Origin: Thalassotalea piscium
GTDB taxonomy: Bacteria; Pseudomonadota; Gammaproteobacteria; Enterobacterales; Alteromonadaceae
Direction: 5' to 3'
Assembly: GCF_030295935.1 (NCBI RefSeq)
Contig: NZ_AP027362.1
Location: 310,001-374,000 of the forward strand
Length of the DNA stretch: 64,000 nucleotides
Below the pieces are notes generated by a model, which did not search any database, was not told the origin of the DNA, and saw only the letters and a list, made by a program, of their open reading frames with translations. Made by a program: the position numbers and the translations under genes. Positions 38,832-53,061 of the stretch are shown here, piece by piece; the stretch's first letter is position 1, and the number at the start of each line of letters is the position of its first letter.

Positions 38832-39680
38832 ATGAGTTGTCCACATAATAATAACTACAGGGATATGGAAGATAGCATTCATACAGACTTTAACGAAGAT
38901 ATGTCTTACGCTGACTATTTACGCTTAGACCAAGTGTTATCGGCCCAGCAGCCATTATCAAATCAGCATGACGAAATGCTTTTTATCACTATTCACCAAA
39001 GTAGTGAGCTTTGGTTAAAATTAGCAGGACATGAATTAACCGAAGCGATTGGTAATATTCAAAACGCTGATTTTGGTCATGCATTTAAAGTGATTTCCAG
39101 AGTTAAACAAATTTTTATACAACTGACGCAATCTTGGAATATATTGTCAACGTTAACACCGGTTGATTACCTTAAGTTTCGAGACTCATTGGGGCATTCA
39201 TCAGGCTTTCAGTCTTATAGTTATCGTAAGCTAGAGTTTTTATTGGGAAACAAGAATGCCAAATTACTTAAAGTGCATCAGTCAAATGATCGTGTTTATC
39301 AAGAGCTAAATAAGGTGTTAGTTCAACCTAGCTTATATGATGAAGTGATTAAAGTGCTTGCCAAGCAGGGCTTAAAAATAGATAAGGACGCTTTATCGCG
39401 TGACTTTAGCCAACCATATCAGTCAAATACTTCCGTATTAAACGCTTGGCTTGAAGTATATAGAAATGAAGAACAGTTTTTTGAGCTATATGAATTAGCA
39501 GAGAAACTTGTTGATATTGAAGATGCATTTCAGCAATGGCGGTTTAAACATATGTACACTGTTCAGCGTATTATTGGTAATAAAATGGGAACAGGCGGCT
39601 CTTCTGGAGTTAGTTTTTTGAAGAAGGCACTGGATATAAGCTTTTTCCCAGAGCTATTTGAATTAAGAACGCATTTATAA
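38832..39680 (+). CDS. kynA: Tryptophan 2,3-dioxygenase
   Basis: A 282-residue heme enzyme that opens the indole ring of tryptophan to N-formylkynurenine. Family segments: MSYADYLRLDQVLSAQQPLS, EMLFITIHQSSELWLKL, FRDSLGHSSGFQSYSYRKLEF and QRIIGNKMGTGGSSGVSFLKKA. It is the last gene of the operon although it catalyses the first step. No formamidase gene follows; the next gene is unrelated and on the other strand. Confidence 0.95.
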   Translation: MSCPHNNNYRDMEDSIHTDFNEDMSYADYLRLDQVLSAQQPLSNQHDEMLFITIHQSSELWLKLAGHELTEAIGNIQNADFGHAFKVISRVKQIFIQLTQSWNILSTLTPVDYLKFRDSLGHSSGFQSYSYRKLEFLLGNKNAKLLKVHQSNDRVYQELNKVLVQPSLYDEVIKVLAKQGLKIDKDALSRDFSQPYQSNTSVLNAWLEVYRNEEQFFELYELAEKLVDIEDAFQQWRFKHMYTVQRIIGNKMGTGGSSGVSFLKKALDISFFPELFELRTHL

Positions 39681-39890
39681 ATAACAAAATCATTGAAAAT
39701 TGATATTATCATTCAATCATTAAGTATCAGTTATTTTAAAATAATGTGTGAGCTTTTACGAACCACTACTGGCTTAAAAATATATTGGGATTTTGTGTCT
39801 TCATATAAGGGGAGTTAGAAGATTTAACATTATTATTAGGAAAGCTTCTACATCAATAGGTAATGGGTAAGTATTAGTAGGTAAATAAAA

Positions 39891-39919
39891 AATGCCACTC
39901 ATTATAAATGAATGGCATT
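39891..39919 (-). terminator. Terminator of the RRM protein gene
   Basis: A 12-13 bp stem with one mismatch (aatgccactcatt / aatgaatggcatt) is followed on the minus strand by a T-rich tract. It lies 25 bp beyond the stop of the minus-strand gene. On the plus strand the T run is weak. Confidence 0.75.
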
Positions 39920-39943
39920 AGTTAAGCGCTTAATGGTTGAAAG

Positions 39944-40390
39944 CTATTGCTCTTCAGAATCGCCTTTTTCAGGTCTTTCTTTTGCTTCACGAACTTTTAA
40001 AGTACGTTGTTGAAACTCTGAGTCATTCAGTTTGGTAATAGCAGCGCTGGCATCAGTTGCTGAAATTTCAACAAAACCAAAGCCACGTCTTTTACCTGTT
40101 TGTTTATCTTTCATTAATCTAACAGAATGCACTTGCCCATGCTCTGCAAATAAAGCTCTTACTGAGCCTTCGTTTGCACGGTAAGGTAAATTACCGACAT
40201 AAAGCGTCTTTACTTCGATTGAAGAAGAGGAGTTGCTAGTCTTATTAAAGAAGAGAGGAAAAATTATTGCACTTACAAATGCAATTACGGAAACGATTAA
40301 TGGAGTAAGCTCAACTTGACCTGCTATGACATAAGAGACAATAGCAAGTACAAAAGCAACTCCGAATGTTAAAAGTAGAGAAGAATTCAT
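39944..40390 (-). CDS. Membrane-anchored RRM RNA-binding protein
   Basis: A 148-residue protein with two N-terminal hydrophobic segments (about 4-23 and 29-49), a Ser-rich linker, and one RNA recognition motif at about 60-138. RNP2 is LYVGNL (63-68) and RNP1 is KRRGFGFVEI (about 100-109), both with the aromatic RNA-stacking residues. The C-terminus is a charged tail ending GDSEEQ. Bacterial RRM proteins of this size are usually soluble; here the domain should be tethered at the inner membrane facing the cytoplasm. It is divergent from the rRNA operon. The function is unknown. Confidence 0.85.
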   Translation of the reverse strand: MNSSLLLTFGVAFVLAIVSYVIAGQVELTPLIVSVIAFVSAIIFPLFFNKTSNSSSSIEVKTLYVGNLPYRANEGSVRALFAEHGQVHSVRLMKDKQTGKRRGFGFVEISATDASAAITKLNDSEFQQRTLKVREAKERPEKGDSEEQ

Positions 40391-40628
40391 ACGAAATACC
40401 TAATTATTATTTTAAAATCAAAATACTGCAAATTCTATGTTACCGAGCTTTTGATAATGTGCAAGCCAAAGTGTAAAAAATAATCATATAAGCGTATTAT
40501 ATAGAGATAGAAATGCGGTCGGACTTAATTAATTTGCCCTATATAGAAGATAAACCTCATAAACTCGCTGTGATAATAAACAAATCGAATTAAAAAACAG
40601 CAAACAAACAAAAAAGCGAAAAAAGATC

Positions 40629-40656
40629 TTGATCCTTTTGATGAAGTCGCTAGAAT
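40629..40656 (+). promoter_or_regulatory. Upstream rRNA promoter (P1)
   Basis: A -35 ttgatc and a -10 tagaat are spaced by 16 bp and followed by a GC-rich gcgc discriminator, the pattern of stringently controlled rRNA promoters. An A-rich stretch just upstream could act as an UP element. Confidence 0.65.
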
Positions 40657-40832
40657 GCGCTCCACTTCTTCAGGGGAACTTGAGAAGGACGAAGTAATGG
40701 AAAATACGACGTTCACTTAAATAGGATGACCAAGTGAGAGTTTTAACAGGTTTACTAAGCGCTTTAGCTTCTTAAACGGTTAACTAAGGTTTAAAAATGT
40801 TTTGATAAATTTAAAAACTTTTTAAAAACCTG

Positions 40833-40860
40833 TTGACATTAAAATTCAAGTGCGTAGAAT
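40833..40860 (+). promoter_or_regulatory. Downstream rRNA promoter (P2)
   Basis: A consensus -35 ttgaca and a -10 tagaat are spaced by 16 bp with the same gcgc discriminator as P1. An A/T-tract-rich stretch precedes it. Transcription would start about 325 bp before 16S. Confidence 0.75.
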
Positions 40861-40946
40861 GCGCATCTCGCTTAAGGCAAGGCCTAGAGCGATAAGGTTA
40901 AACGAATGTGCTTTAACTTTTCTTCCACTTCTTGTAAGTCGAAGAA

Positions 40947-40960
40947 TTTCTTTAACAATT
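40947..40960 (+). promoter_or_regulatory. rRNA leader boxA antitermination site
   Basis: The sequence tttctttaacaatt matches the boxA core (ctttaacaatt) used by NusB/NusE antitermination. It lies in the leader between P2 and 16S. Confidence 0.6.
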
Positions 40961-41191
40961 AGTTATCATGCAATTTGTGTGGGCACTCACATTGATGTTG
41001 ATTTTACCAGCTACTTAGGTAGCAAAAACAGCGCAATGAAGAAGTCACACAAATAAGTATTAATTTTCTCTCCTTTTATTAGGAAAGAATAATTAGTACG
41101 TTTTATGTAGTTATTCACTTCGGTGGATAACACGACAGAATTCATTGAGCAGCGAGCCTTTACTTAGGTAGAGGAGCGCACAAACGATTTT

Positions 41192-42734
<1,543 letters not shown>

Positions 42735-42849
42735 TCTTGAAGTAAAACGGCTCAATGGAAATGCTTGCATTTCAGAGTGTCTACACAAATTGCAATGATA
42801 ACTAAAGTAAAGAAGAAGTCCTAACATGTAAGCTTCGGGCAATTTATAT

Positions 42850-42926
<77 letters not shown>

Positions 42927-43054
42927 AATTACGCGAGATACTGCGTTGAATAAACACTCATGTGCGCGTTGCACACGTCGTATTTATTCGCCTTGTCTAT
43001 CACGTAATTGAAGTTGCTTTAATAACATGTTACCCACTCTCTTTGAGTAAAAGA

Positions 43055-43130
43055 GGGGCTATAGCTCAGCTGGGAGAGCGCCTGCCTTGCACGCAGGAGG
43101 TCAGCAGTTCGATCCTGCTTAGCTCCACCA
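43055..43130 (+). tRNA. alaT: tRNA-Ala (TGC)
   Basis: A 76-nt cloverleaf with acceptor ggggcta/tagctcc, anticodon TGC in cttgcac, TpsiC loop ttcgatc and an encoded CCA end. The Ile-Ala pair in the spacer is typical of rRNA operons. Confidence 0.97.
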
Positions 43131-43231
43131 CTTCTTCTAAAGGAAATAGAAACCAAACTTAAGGTATTCAGATGAATAGATTACGTTTGGTTTTTTAAAC
43201 CACGGGTTAGGCGAATGCGTCCTAAAACGAA

Positions 43232-43245
43232 CTCTTTAACAATTT
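43232..43245 (+). promoter_or_regulatory. Spacer boxA before 23S
   Basis: The sequence ctctttaacaattt is a good boxA match, located about 280 bp upstream of 23S after the tRNA genes, as in other rRNA operons. Confidence 0.7.
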
Positions 43246-43526
43246 GGAAAGCTGATATAAATACCGGTATTTATCAGGCAAATGGCGTGTCGCGCGCTCA
43301 AATGCATAATGATAACTACCCACAGCGAGTCAGATGATTTTATCGGTCATCGAACGAGCTGGTTAAGAGATAACTTGTTATCTGTTAACGAAAAATCTAA
43401 TTCAAGTAACTCCATTATGACTACTTAGCAATAAGTACCATAACGAGTACGTGAAAATGTCAGACATACATTCAGTCTTGGTCTTGTCATCAAGACACCA
43501 CAATAGGAAACTATTTGGGGTTGTAT

Positions 43527-46522
<2,996 letters not shown>

Positions 46523-46685
46523 ACAACACCCAAATAGTTTTGCGTGCTCGATAGAGACGTAAACGGGTTGTTTGTTTGACGAGTGCGATAAGCACAAATC
46601 ACGTACTCAGTAGTGAGTTAGAGTGAATTAGATTGAATAACACGTATTTATAAAGCTTTCCGAATTAATTTGTAGATGGAGATAC

Positions 46686-46733
46686 GTCGCTCCTAGCCAT
46701 CCATGGCTTCGCGACATAAGTACATCCATGTAC
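46686..46733 (+). repeat. Paired small palindromes with CATCCATG core, unit 1
   Basis: Two adjacent hairpins lie in the 23S-5S spacer: gtcgc...agccat-cc-atggct...gcgac, and gtacat-cc-atgtac at 46720-46733. The rest of the 46523-46744 spacer holds no tRNA. The pattern is related to the one at 47041-47090. Confidence 0.6.
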
Positions 46734-46744
46734 AAAACGTTTTT

Positions 46745-46862
46745 TGTCTAGCGACAATAGCACTGTGGTACCACCTGATCCCTTTCCGAACTCAGAAGTG
46801 AAACGCAGCAGCGCCGATGGTAGTGTGGGAGTTCCCATGTGAGAGTAGGACATTGCTAGACT
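46745..46862 (+). rRNA. rrf: 5S ribosomal RNA
   Basis: About 118 nt with pairing ends gtctagc / gctagac and the conserved blocks ccgaactcagaagtgaaacg and gatggtagtgtggg. It is the last mature RNA of the operon. The exact end nucleotides are approximate. Confidence 0.93.
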
Positions 46863-46871
46863 TCTCTTTAA

Positions 46872-46903
46872 AAAAGCCCGATTCGAAAGAGTCGGGCTTT
46901 TTG
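46872..46903 (+). terminator. rRNA operon terminator 1
   Basis: A stem of gcccga / tcgggc around attcgaaagag-type loop bases is followed by TTTTT. It lies 10 bp after 5S and is duplicated at 47095-47124. Confidence 0.9.
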
Positions 46904-46909
46904 CTTTGT

Positions 46910-46984
46910 GTGAAACGCAGTAGCGGCGGATGGTATAGCGTGTGGGTGTTCTTCTTTTTATGTGAGAGTAGGACATTGCTAGAC
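46910..46984 (+). pseudogene. Degenerate 3' half of a second 5S rRNA
   Basis: From gtgaaacgcag to gagtaggacattgctagac this stretch repeats the 3' half of the preceding 5S gene. Substitutions and an expanded middle (75 versus 64 nt) are present. The 5' half is missing and replaced by the terminator, so it cannot form a 5S molecule. Confidence 0.8.
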
Positions 46985-47013
46985 TTCTTTTTAGGTCGTT
47001 CCTTGCCATCTCG

Positions 47014-47090
47014 GTAATTGCTCCTGCATTACCCTAATGACTTACATCCTTGTAAGAATATGGCAGCTCGACATTAGTGCATCCATGCAC
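47014..47090 (+). repeat. Paired small palindromes with CATCCATG core, unit 2
   Basis: The stretch ctcggtaattgctcctgcat (47014-47033) resembles the interior of the 308-bp element. It is followed by the hairpins cttaca-tcct-tgtaag (47041-47056) and gtgcat-cc-atgcac (47077-47090). The latter matches 46720-46733 with compensatory base changes that keep the stem. Confidence 0.55.
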
Positions 47091-47094
47091 GTCA

Positions 47095-47124
47095 AAAGCC
47101 CGATTCGAAAGAGTCGGGCTTTTT
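47095..47124 (+). terminator. rRNA operon terminator 2 (duplicate)
   Basis: The same gcccga / tcgggc stem and T run as at 46872-46903, including the following ctttgtgtga. It belongs to the degenerate duplicated 5S unit. Confidence 0.88.
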
Positions 47125-47247
47125 ACTTTGTGTGATAGAATCCCTTTCTTATATCTAATTGGCATAAAAAATCATTTTATATTCTTTTTAAGTTTAACCT
47201 CTTGAGCCTACAATCTGGTTATCACCATTTAATAGGTATTTGATCGT

Positions 47248-49041
47248 ATGTTGTCAGAACAACAAGACTTAAGCCAATCTATGCTTAATAGTGAACAGCT
47301 ATCGTCTTTAAAAAATGCTGTAGGGAATTATTCACCTTTACAACTTGCATGGGCAAGTGGTTATTTAGCAGCAAAAGCTGAAGGTTCATCTGTTGCTGTT
47401 CTTCCTACCGCATCAAAACCTTTAGCATCTTCAACGTTAACTATCTTGTTCGGTTCACAAACTGGTAATGCTAAAGGCGTAGCAACAAAGTTAGCAGCAC
47501 AGGCAAAAGCCCAAGGATTGACAGTTGATTTAAAAAGTATGGGTGAGTTTAAACCTAAATCGATTAAAAATGTTTCTCATTTATTAATCGTTGCTAGCAC
47601 TAATGGCGAAGGTGAAGCACCTGACGATGCGGTCGCATTACATGAATTCTTATCTTCAAAAAAAGCACCATCTTTGAAGCACTTGCATTATAGTGTGCTT
47701 GCATTAGGTGATACTAGTTATGAATACTTTTGCCAAACAGGAAAAGACTTCGATGAGTATTTGAATAAGCTTGGTGCAATACAGATTTTACCTCGGGTAG
47801 ACTGTGATGTTGATTATGAAGAGAGTGCAAGTGAATGGTCTGAAACCATTATAGAACAAACTAAAGGTATGCTAGGAAACTCACAAGCGGCTGAAATTAT
47901 TAATTTGCCAACGGCTGGAGCAACAAGCCTTTACAGTAAACAACAACCATTTACTGCTGAACTTGGTTTAAGCCAAAAAATTACAGGGCGTGAGTCTTCA
48001 AAGGATGTTCGTCACATAGAAATAGATTTACTAGATTCAGGTATAACATACCAGCCAGGTGACGCACTTGGGGTTTGGTTTGAAAATGAAAGCTTGTTAG
48101 TAAATGAACTGCTTTCTGTGCTTGGGATTTGTGATGACGAAGTTGTTCATGTTAATAAAGAAACAGTAACGATAAAAGAAGCATTAACTAGTCAATTAGA
48201 GATAACTCAGACAAATATTAATTTTATTGAGTTCTGGGCTAATAAAAGCCAGGCAGCGGCATTATTATCTCTAGCAAAAGATAAAAATAGCCTACGTCAA
48301 TACGCTAGTACACATCAAGTTATCGATGTTGTCTCATCTGCACCTGCAAACGTAACAGCGCAGGAGTTAGCAGATTCACTGAGAAAAATAACACCTCGTT
48401 TATACTCAATAGCTTCAAGCCAATTAGAAGTTGAAGATGAAGTACATTTAACTGTTGGTGTTGTTGAGTATGAAAATAACAATAAGATCCGAACAGGTGG
48501 TGCATCTGGCTTTTTAGCAAACAGACTAGAAGAAGGGGCACAGGTTAAGGTTTTTGTTGAGCATAACGATAATTTTCGTTTACCTGAAAATAATGATACT
48601 CCGATCATAATGATTGGTCCTGGTACTGGTATTGCGCCTTTTAGAGCGTTTTTACAGGAACGAGAAGCTCAAAATGCAGTGGGCGATAATTGGTTGTTCT
48701 TTGGGGACCAAACTTACACACAAGATTTTTTATATCAAGTGGAGTGGCAGGGGTATGTCAAATCAGGGCTTTTGACACGCATTGATCTTGCTTTTTCAAG
48801 AGATCAAACTGAGAAAATATACGTGCAGGATAGACTTAAAGAGCATGGTAAATCTGTATTTGAATGGTTAGAGCGAGGCGCATACTTATATATTTGTGGT
48901 GACATGAACCGAATGGCGAAAGATGTTGAACAAGTGCTACTAGGTATTATTGAAACAGAGGGTGGTATGTCAAGCAGTCAAGCACAAGATTATTTAAAAG
49001 TACTACGTAGTGCCAAGCGTTATCAGAAGGATGTTTATTAA
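47248..49041 (+). CDS. cysJ: Sulfite reductase [NADPH] flavoprotein alpha subunit
   Basis: A 597-residue diflavin reductase. The FMN flavodoxin-like domain is at about 68-205 ([18 protein letters not shown]). The FAD-binding domain has RLYSIASSQ (about 387-395) and [12 protein letters not shown]. The NADPH domain has [16 protein letters not shown], then [17 protein letters not shown] and the C-terminal [13 protein letters not shown]. It passes electrons from NADPH to CysI for sulfite reduction to sulfide. It overlaps cysI by one base. Its promoter lies after the duplicated rRNA terminator. Confidence 0.95.
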   Translation: MLSEQQDLSQSMLNSEQLSSLKNAVGNYSPLQLAWASGYLAAKAEGSSVAVLPTASKPLASSTLTILFGSQTGNAKGVATKLAAQAKAQGLTVDLKSMGEFKPKSIKNVSHLLIVASTNGEGEAPDDAVALHEFLSSKKAPSLKHLHYSVLALGDTSYEYFCQTGKDFDEYLNKLGAIQILPRVDCDVDYEESASEWSETIIEQTKGMLGNSQAAEIINLPTAGATSLYSKQQPFTAELGLSQKITGRESSKDVRHIEIDLLDSGITYQPGDALGVWFENESLLVNELLSVLGICDDEVVHVNKETVTIKEALTSQLEITQTNINFIEFWANKSQAAALLSLAKDKNSLRQYASTHQVIDVVSSAPANVTAQELADSLRKITPRLYSIASSQLEVEDEVHLTVGVVEYENNNKIRTGGASGFLANRLEEGAQVKVFVEHNDNFRLPENNDTPIIMIGPGTGIAPFRAFLQEREAQNAVGDNWLFFGDQTYTQDFLYQVEWQGYVKSGLLTRIDLAFSRDQTEKIYVQDRLKEHGKSVFEWLERGAYLYICGDMNRMAKDVEQVLLGIIETEGGMSSSQAQDYLKVLRSAKRYQKDVY

Positions 49042-50783
49042 TGAGTACCAATAGTAAAGCTGAAGATGTAAAGGTTGTAGGTCCTTTGGTTGTGGAAGGT
49101 AAATTATCTGATAATGAACGTCTTAAAAAAGAAAGTAACTTCTTGCGAGGAACAATATCCGATGATTTAAAAAACCAAGTAACTGGAGGAATGTCAGGCG
49201 ATAATTTTCAGCTGATCCGTTTTCATGGTATGTATCAACAAGACGATCGAGATATACGCGCAGAAAGAGCAAAACAAAAGCTAGAACCGCTGCATAGTTT
49301 AATGCTTAGAGCACGCTTGCCTGGAGGTATTATTACACCAGAGCAGTGGCTGGGTGTAGATAAGTGGGCTACTGAACATACTATGTATGGCAGTATCCGC
49401 TTAACCACTAGGCAAACTTTTCAATACCACGGTATTTTAAAGCCTAACATTAAGACAGTACATAAAGCACTAAATAGTATTGGTATCGACTCAATCGCTA
49501 CAGCAGCAGATATGAACCGAAATGTACTCTGCACCTCCAATCCATATCAATCAGAAGTGCATCAAGAAGCGTATGAGTGGGCAAAAAAAATTAGCGAACA
49601 CTTTTTACCACAGACACGGGGTTATGCTGAAGTTTGGCTGGACTCAGAAAAGGTAGAGGACACTGCACAAGAAGCAGAACCTATATTGGGTAGCACTTAT
49701 TTACCGCGAAAATTTAAAACTGCAGTTGTAATACCACCGTTGAATGATGTTGATGTTCATGGGAATGATTTAAGCTTTGTTGCAATACAAGAAGCAGGGG
49801 AACTTATTGGTTTTAATGTATTAGTGGGTGGTGGCTTAGCCATGACACATGGAGATAAGTCTACCTATCCAAGAAAAGCGGACGATTTTGGATTTATTTC
49901 CGCAGAGCAGACAATCGCGTTTGCTGAAGCGGTAGTGACTACACAAAGGGATTGGGGTAACAGGGTAAATCGTAAAAATGCTAAAACAAAATATACCCTT
50001 GATCGCGTCGGCTCTGATGTTTTTAAACAAGAGGTGGAAAAACGAGCTGGAAGTAAATTTGAACCGTCACGGCCGTACGAATTTACAGAGCGTGGCGATC
50101 GTATTGGTTGGTCTCAAGGTATAGACGATAAACACTACTTAGCATTGTTTATTGAAAATGGCCGTATAATAGACCGCCCAAATCAACCTCTAAAAACAGG
50201 GATGGCAGAACTTGCTAAAGTACATCAGGGTGACTTTAGAATTACAGCAAATCAGAACCTAATAGTGGCAGGGGTTCCAACATCTCAAAAAGCGGAAATT
50301 GAAGCAATTGCTATTAAGTATGGCTTGATGGATATGTCTGTAAGTGAGCAGCGTAAAAACTCAATGGCTTGTGTTGCTTTTCCTACTTGTCCTTTAGCAA
50401 TGGCTGAAGCTGAGCGCTATTTACCTACTTTAGTAACGGATGTAGAAGGGATACTAACTAAACATAATATTAGTAATGAAAGTATCATTCTTCGGGTAAC
50501 GGGTTGTCCTAACGGCTGTGGACGAGCAATGCTAGCTGAAATAGGCTTGGTTGGAAAAGGTCCAGGTAAATATAATATGCACTTAGGTGGTAACTTAGCT
50601 GGTACAAGAGTACCTAAAATGTATAAAGAGAACCTTGATGAACAAAGTGTTTTATTTGAGATAGACCACTTAGTTGAACGCTGGGTAGCTGAGCGAAACA
50701 GTAGTGAGGCATTTGGTGATTATGTAATTCGTAGTGGGATAATTGCTGAAGTAAAAGTGAGCAAACAGGATTTTTATGATTAA
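49041..50783 (+). CDS. cysI: Sulfite reductase [NADPH] hemoprotein beta subunit
   Basis: A 580-residue siroheme and [4Fe-4S] enzyme reducing sulfite to sulfide. The four cluster and siroheme ligands are visible at C444, C450, C489 and C493 ([15 protein letters not shown] and TGCPNGCGR). The N-terminal half has [12 protein letters not shown] and [15 protein letters not shown]. It is translationally coupled with cysJ (TAATG) and overlaps cysH by 8 bp. Confidence 0.97.
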   Translation: MSTNSKAEDVKVVGPLVVEGKLSDNERLKKESNFLRGTISDDLKNQVTGGMSGDNFQLIRFHGMYQQDDRDIRAERAKQKLEPLHSLMLRARLPGGIITPEQWLGVDKWATEHTMYGSIRLTTRQTFQYHGILKPNIKTVHKALNSIGIDSIATAADMNRNVLCTSNPYQSEVHQEAYEWAKKISEHFLPQTRGYAEVWLDSEKVEDTAQEAEPILGSTYLPRKFKTAVVIPPLNDVDVHGNDLSFVAIQEAGELIGFNVLVGGGLAMTHGDKSTYPRKADDFGFISAEQTIAFAEAVVTTQRDWGNRVNRKNAKTKYTLDRVGSDVFKQEVEKRAGSKFEPSRPYEFTERGDRIGWSQGIDDKHYLALFIENGRIIDRPNQPLKTGMAELAKVHQGDFRITANQNLIVAGVPTSQKAEIEAIAIKYGLMDMSVSEQRKNSMACVAFPTCPLAMAEAERYLPTLVTDVEGILTKHNISNESIILRVTGCPNGCGRAMLAEIGLVGKGPGKYNMHLGGNLAGTRVPKMYKENLDEQSVLFEIDHLVERWVAERNSSEAFGDYVIRSGIIAEVKVSKQDFYD

Positions 50784-51516
50784 GACTACTATAAATAATC
50801 GTTTTCCTGCGTCTTTACCCGAACCATGGTTAAATCAATGGAACGAGTTACTAGAAAAAGAAAGTGCTGTAAATCGAGTTGAATGGGCAATGGAAAACTT
50901 ACCTTCCCAGTTTGTATTATCATCAAGTTTTGGTGTTCAATCGGCGGTAATGTTACACATGCTGACGCAACTTGATGCAAATATTCCAGTGTTGTTAACA
51001 GATACAGGACATCTTTTTCCTGAAACGTACCAGTTTATTGATACGTTAGCAGAAAGGTTAAAATTAAACTTGCATGTGTTTAGCGCAAAAGAAAGTGCTG
51101 CTTGGCAAATGGCAAAATATGGAGAAGAGTGGGCAAAAGACGATTCAGCGCTAAAGGCATACAATCGTCGTAACAAAGTAGAACCACTTGAGCGCGGTCT
51201 AGATCAATTGAATGCAGGCACTTGGTTTTCAGGTATTAGAAGGCAACAGTCTGAATATAGGGAGTCACTACCTGTAGTTGGCATATTACGGGGTAGGTTT
51301 AAAGTACACCCTATTATAGATTGGACGAATAAAGATATTCACCAATATCTTACCAAGCACGGATTGCCTTACCACCCTTTATGGGAAAAAGGTTATGTTT
51401 CTATAGGTGATGTGCATAGTACGCGTCCACTTACCTTAGGGATGGAAGAAAGCGACACGCGATTTGGTGGGGTGCAAAGAGAATGTGGTTTGCATACCGA
51501 CGGAGATGGAATTTAG
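50776..51516 (+). CDS. cysH: Phosphoadenylyl-sulfate (PAPS) reductase
   Basis: A 246-residue thioredoxin-dependent PAPS reductase. It has [32 protein letters not shown], the [10 protein letters not shown] segment, and the catalytic ECGLH near the C-terminus. The paired cysteines of the iron-sulfur APS-reductase type are absent, so PAPS is the expected substrate. It is the last gene of cysJIH; the 308-bp element begins 17 bp after its stop. Confidence 0.95.
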   Translation: MIKTTINNRFPASLPEPWLNQWNELLEKESAVNRVEWAMENLPSQFVLSSSFGVQSAVMLHMLTQLDANIPVLLTDTGHLFPETYQFIDTLAERLKLNLHVFSAKESAAWQMAKYGEEWAKDDSALKAYNRRNKVEPLERGLDQLNAGTWFSGIRRQQSEYRESLPVVGILRGRFKVHPIIDWTNKDIHQYLTKHGLPYHPLWEKGYVSIGDVHSTRPLTLGMEESDTRFGGVQRECGLHTDGDGI

Positions 51517-51533
51517 GCGCTGGAACGTTCTTT

Positions 51534-51841
51534 TACCAATTGAAAAAATATTTGTTCATTCAGCGAGAATTAAAAGGCTTAGAGGCAAGGCACTGATCAC
51601 AGATAATGGTTATTCTCGGCAACTGCTTCTGCGTTACCCTACCATCCCACTTCCATATGGGGACCTTATCAAAATCAGTAACGCTGCGTATAAGCCTTTT
51701 AAACTCGCCCTTGGGAGCTCGTCAGAAAAGTGATAACGTTAAAAATTGATTGGACGGAGAATACTACACCTGCATCAATTTGCTTTGTGCTAACTTCCCT
51801 GACGATGCTCTGAATTGGTTAAATAGTTATTGCAATTGGTA
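51534..51841 (+). mobile_element. 308-bp MITE-like element, copy B
   Basis: Same length as copy A (7020-7327) but in inverted orientation, with about 96% identity by eye. The ends are taccaattg and caattggta. It fills the space between the convergent ends of cysH and the TIGR03899-like gene and touches the latter's stop codon. The interior contains a cccac...gtggg-like hairpin with a ttccat loop. No coding capacity on either strand beyond a spurious frame. Confidence 0.85.
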
Positions 51842-52759
51842 TTAATTAATCACAAAGTGTGATGAAAGGGTGTCCTTAACCAATTCTAAATAACTTTCAT
51901 CGACTGAGTCACTAATCAAATTTGCCAGCTCTGCGCCAATGGGAGTGAATTTATAAAAGCTTAATAAACAATTGTGCTTTATTGGAGAAAGTATCATTGG
52001 CGAATTATTGCAATAAAAATGAATACTTTCGCCAAGCGCGATTGGTGAAGACTCTGTTTCTTGAATGAAAATTAAATGATTATCAGCAAGCGTTAAAAGC
52101 TCTGCATATGATAAACCAAACTTACCTAAATTAATCTTTTGAAGCCTTTTCTTACTAAAAAAGTTAAACATTCCAGGTAGTTGTGAAGAGCCCGATATTA
52201 TACGAAGGTTTTTACGAGTACTATCTTTTAAGGCTAGCGCGCATGCTTTAGCGAATAATTTAGCCTCACCCATGCTCATTGTTCTAAAAGCTTGCAATGT
52301 CTTTAAAGAAAAGGATCCAGGCCTAGTGACTTCATACGCTAAAATTTTAGCCCATAACTCTTGCATAGTAGGATTGCTGATCCCTTCTGCAAACTCAGTA
52401 AAGCTATTAAACCAATCGACATCTGCCCTATCCGTAATTTCTTTATCTGAACAATAACTAATGGCTTTTTGAATAATAACTTCAAGGTTCTGCTGTTTTC
52501 TAAAGCGAATATAACGATCTCGCTTTTGTGTTCTTTCTTCGAGAGGGCATTGCTTCGATGCGCTAATCAGCGCACCGTCTAGGATAAACTGTTTAGCTAA
52601 ATTTAATAACTGTAATTGAGAAGAAGCTCCAGATTTAGATGATTTATTCGACGCAGAATTTGATGTTTCTTCTGTGCTCACAACAGGTGGTTTATTTATT
52701 TCAGTAGTTTTTGCTACAGGATTAACTGAAGTTGTTGTGATTTTCATCTGCCTATTCAT
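51842..52759 (-). CDS. TIGR03899-like conserved protein of unknown function
   Basis: A 305-residue protein without a signal peptide or membrane segment. The N-terminal 55 residues are Ser/Thr/Asn-rich and probably disordered. The core has a Lys/Arg-rich stretch (EERTQKRDRYIRFRKQQNLEVIIQKA), then ADVDWFNSFTEFAEGISNPTMQELWAKILAYEVTRPGSFSLKTL. I recall this pattern from the gammaproteobacterial TIGR03899/DUF2806-type group; the function is not known. An ATG four codons in is an alternative start. The stop codon abuts copy B of the 308-bp element. Confidence 0.65.
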   Translation of the reverse strand: MNRQMKITTTSVNPVAKTTEINKPPVVSTEETSNSASNKSSKSGASSQLQLLNLAKQFILDGALISASKQCPLEERTQKRDRYIRFRKQQNLEVIIQKAISYCSDKEITDRADVDWFNSFTEFAEGISNPTMQELWAKILAYEVTRPGSFSLKTLQAFRTMSMGEAKLFAKACALALKDSTRKNLRIISGSSQLPGMFNFFSKKRLQKINLGKFGLSYAELLTLADNHLIFIQETESSPIALGESIHFYCNNSPMILSPIKHNCLLSFYKFTPIGAELANLISDSVDESYLELVKDTLSSHFVIN

Positions 52760-53061
52760 CCATTATAGTGTTGGTCTTTAAGCGCTAAATTCACCCTAAA
52801 AAGGTAATTGAAGGCTACTAGAAATACATGATAGAGTAATTTTAGTAAAAAAAGCGAATAAAAAAGTGTAAAGGTTAAAATAATTACCTAAACTTAGGCT
52901 ATAGTGATATATCTTTGAAAGAATTAAAATAATTGTAATAGTTTGTTGAATATTATCGAACTGACTTTTATGATGGATTTAGAACAAAGTAATAAAACAA
53001 AATTTTATAATATGCATTTTTGAAATTAACTAATCACTTAGGTTGGTAATTTGAGGGTAGT
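52760..53061. other. Divergent intergenic region
   Basis: An AT-rich region between two divergent genes. It should hold both promoters. I see a GAGGGT ribosome-binding site directly before 53062 but no clear operator, hairpin or small gene. Confidence 0.5.

Noticed and set aside
40850-41056. A 68-codon frame in the rRNA leader
   Set aside because: It begins at the -10 region of the P2 promoter and overlaps boxA; it is leader RNA, not a gene.
42962-43162. A 66-codon frame covering tRNA-Ala
   Set aside because: It is the well-known spurious frame produced by the tRNA-Ala sequence (GAIAQLGERLPCT-like).
46665-47017. Open frames of 114 and 66 codons over the 5S region
   Set aside because: They run through the 5S gene, terminators and the degenerate 5S copy; the apparent repeated protein pattern comes from the duplicated rRNA sequence.
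51464-51733. An 89-codon frame over the cysH end and copy B of the 308-bp element
   Set aside because: It starts inside cysH in another frame and continues into non-coding repeat sequence.
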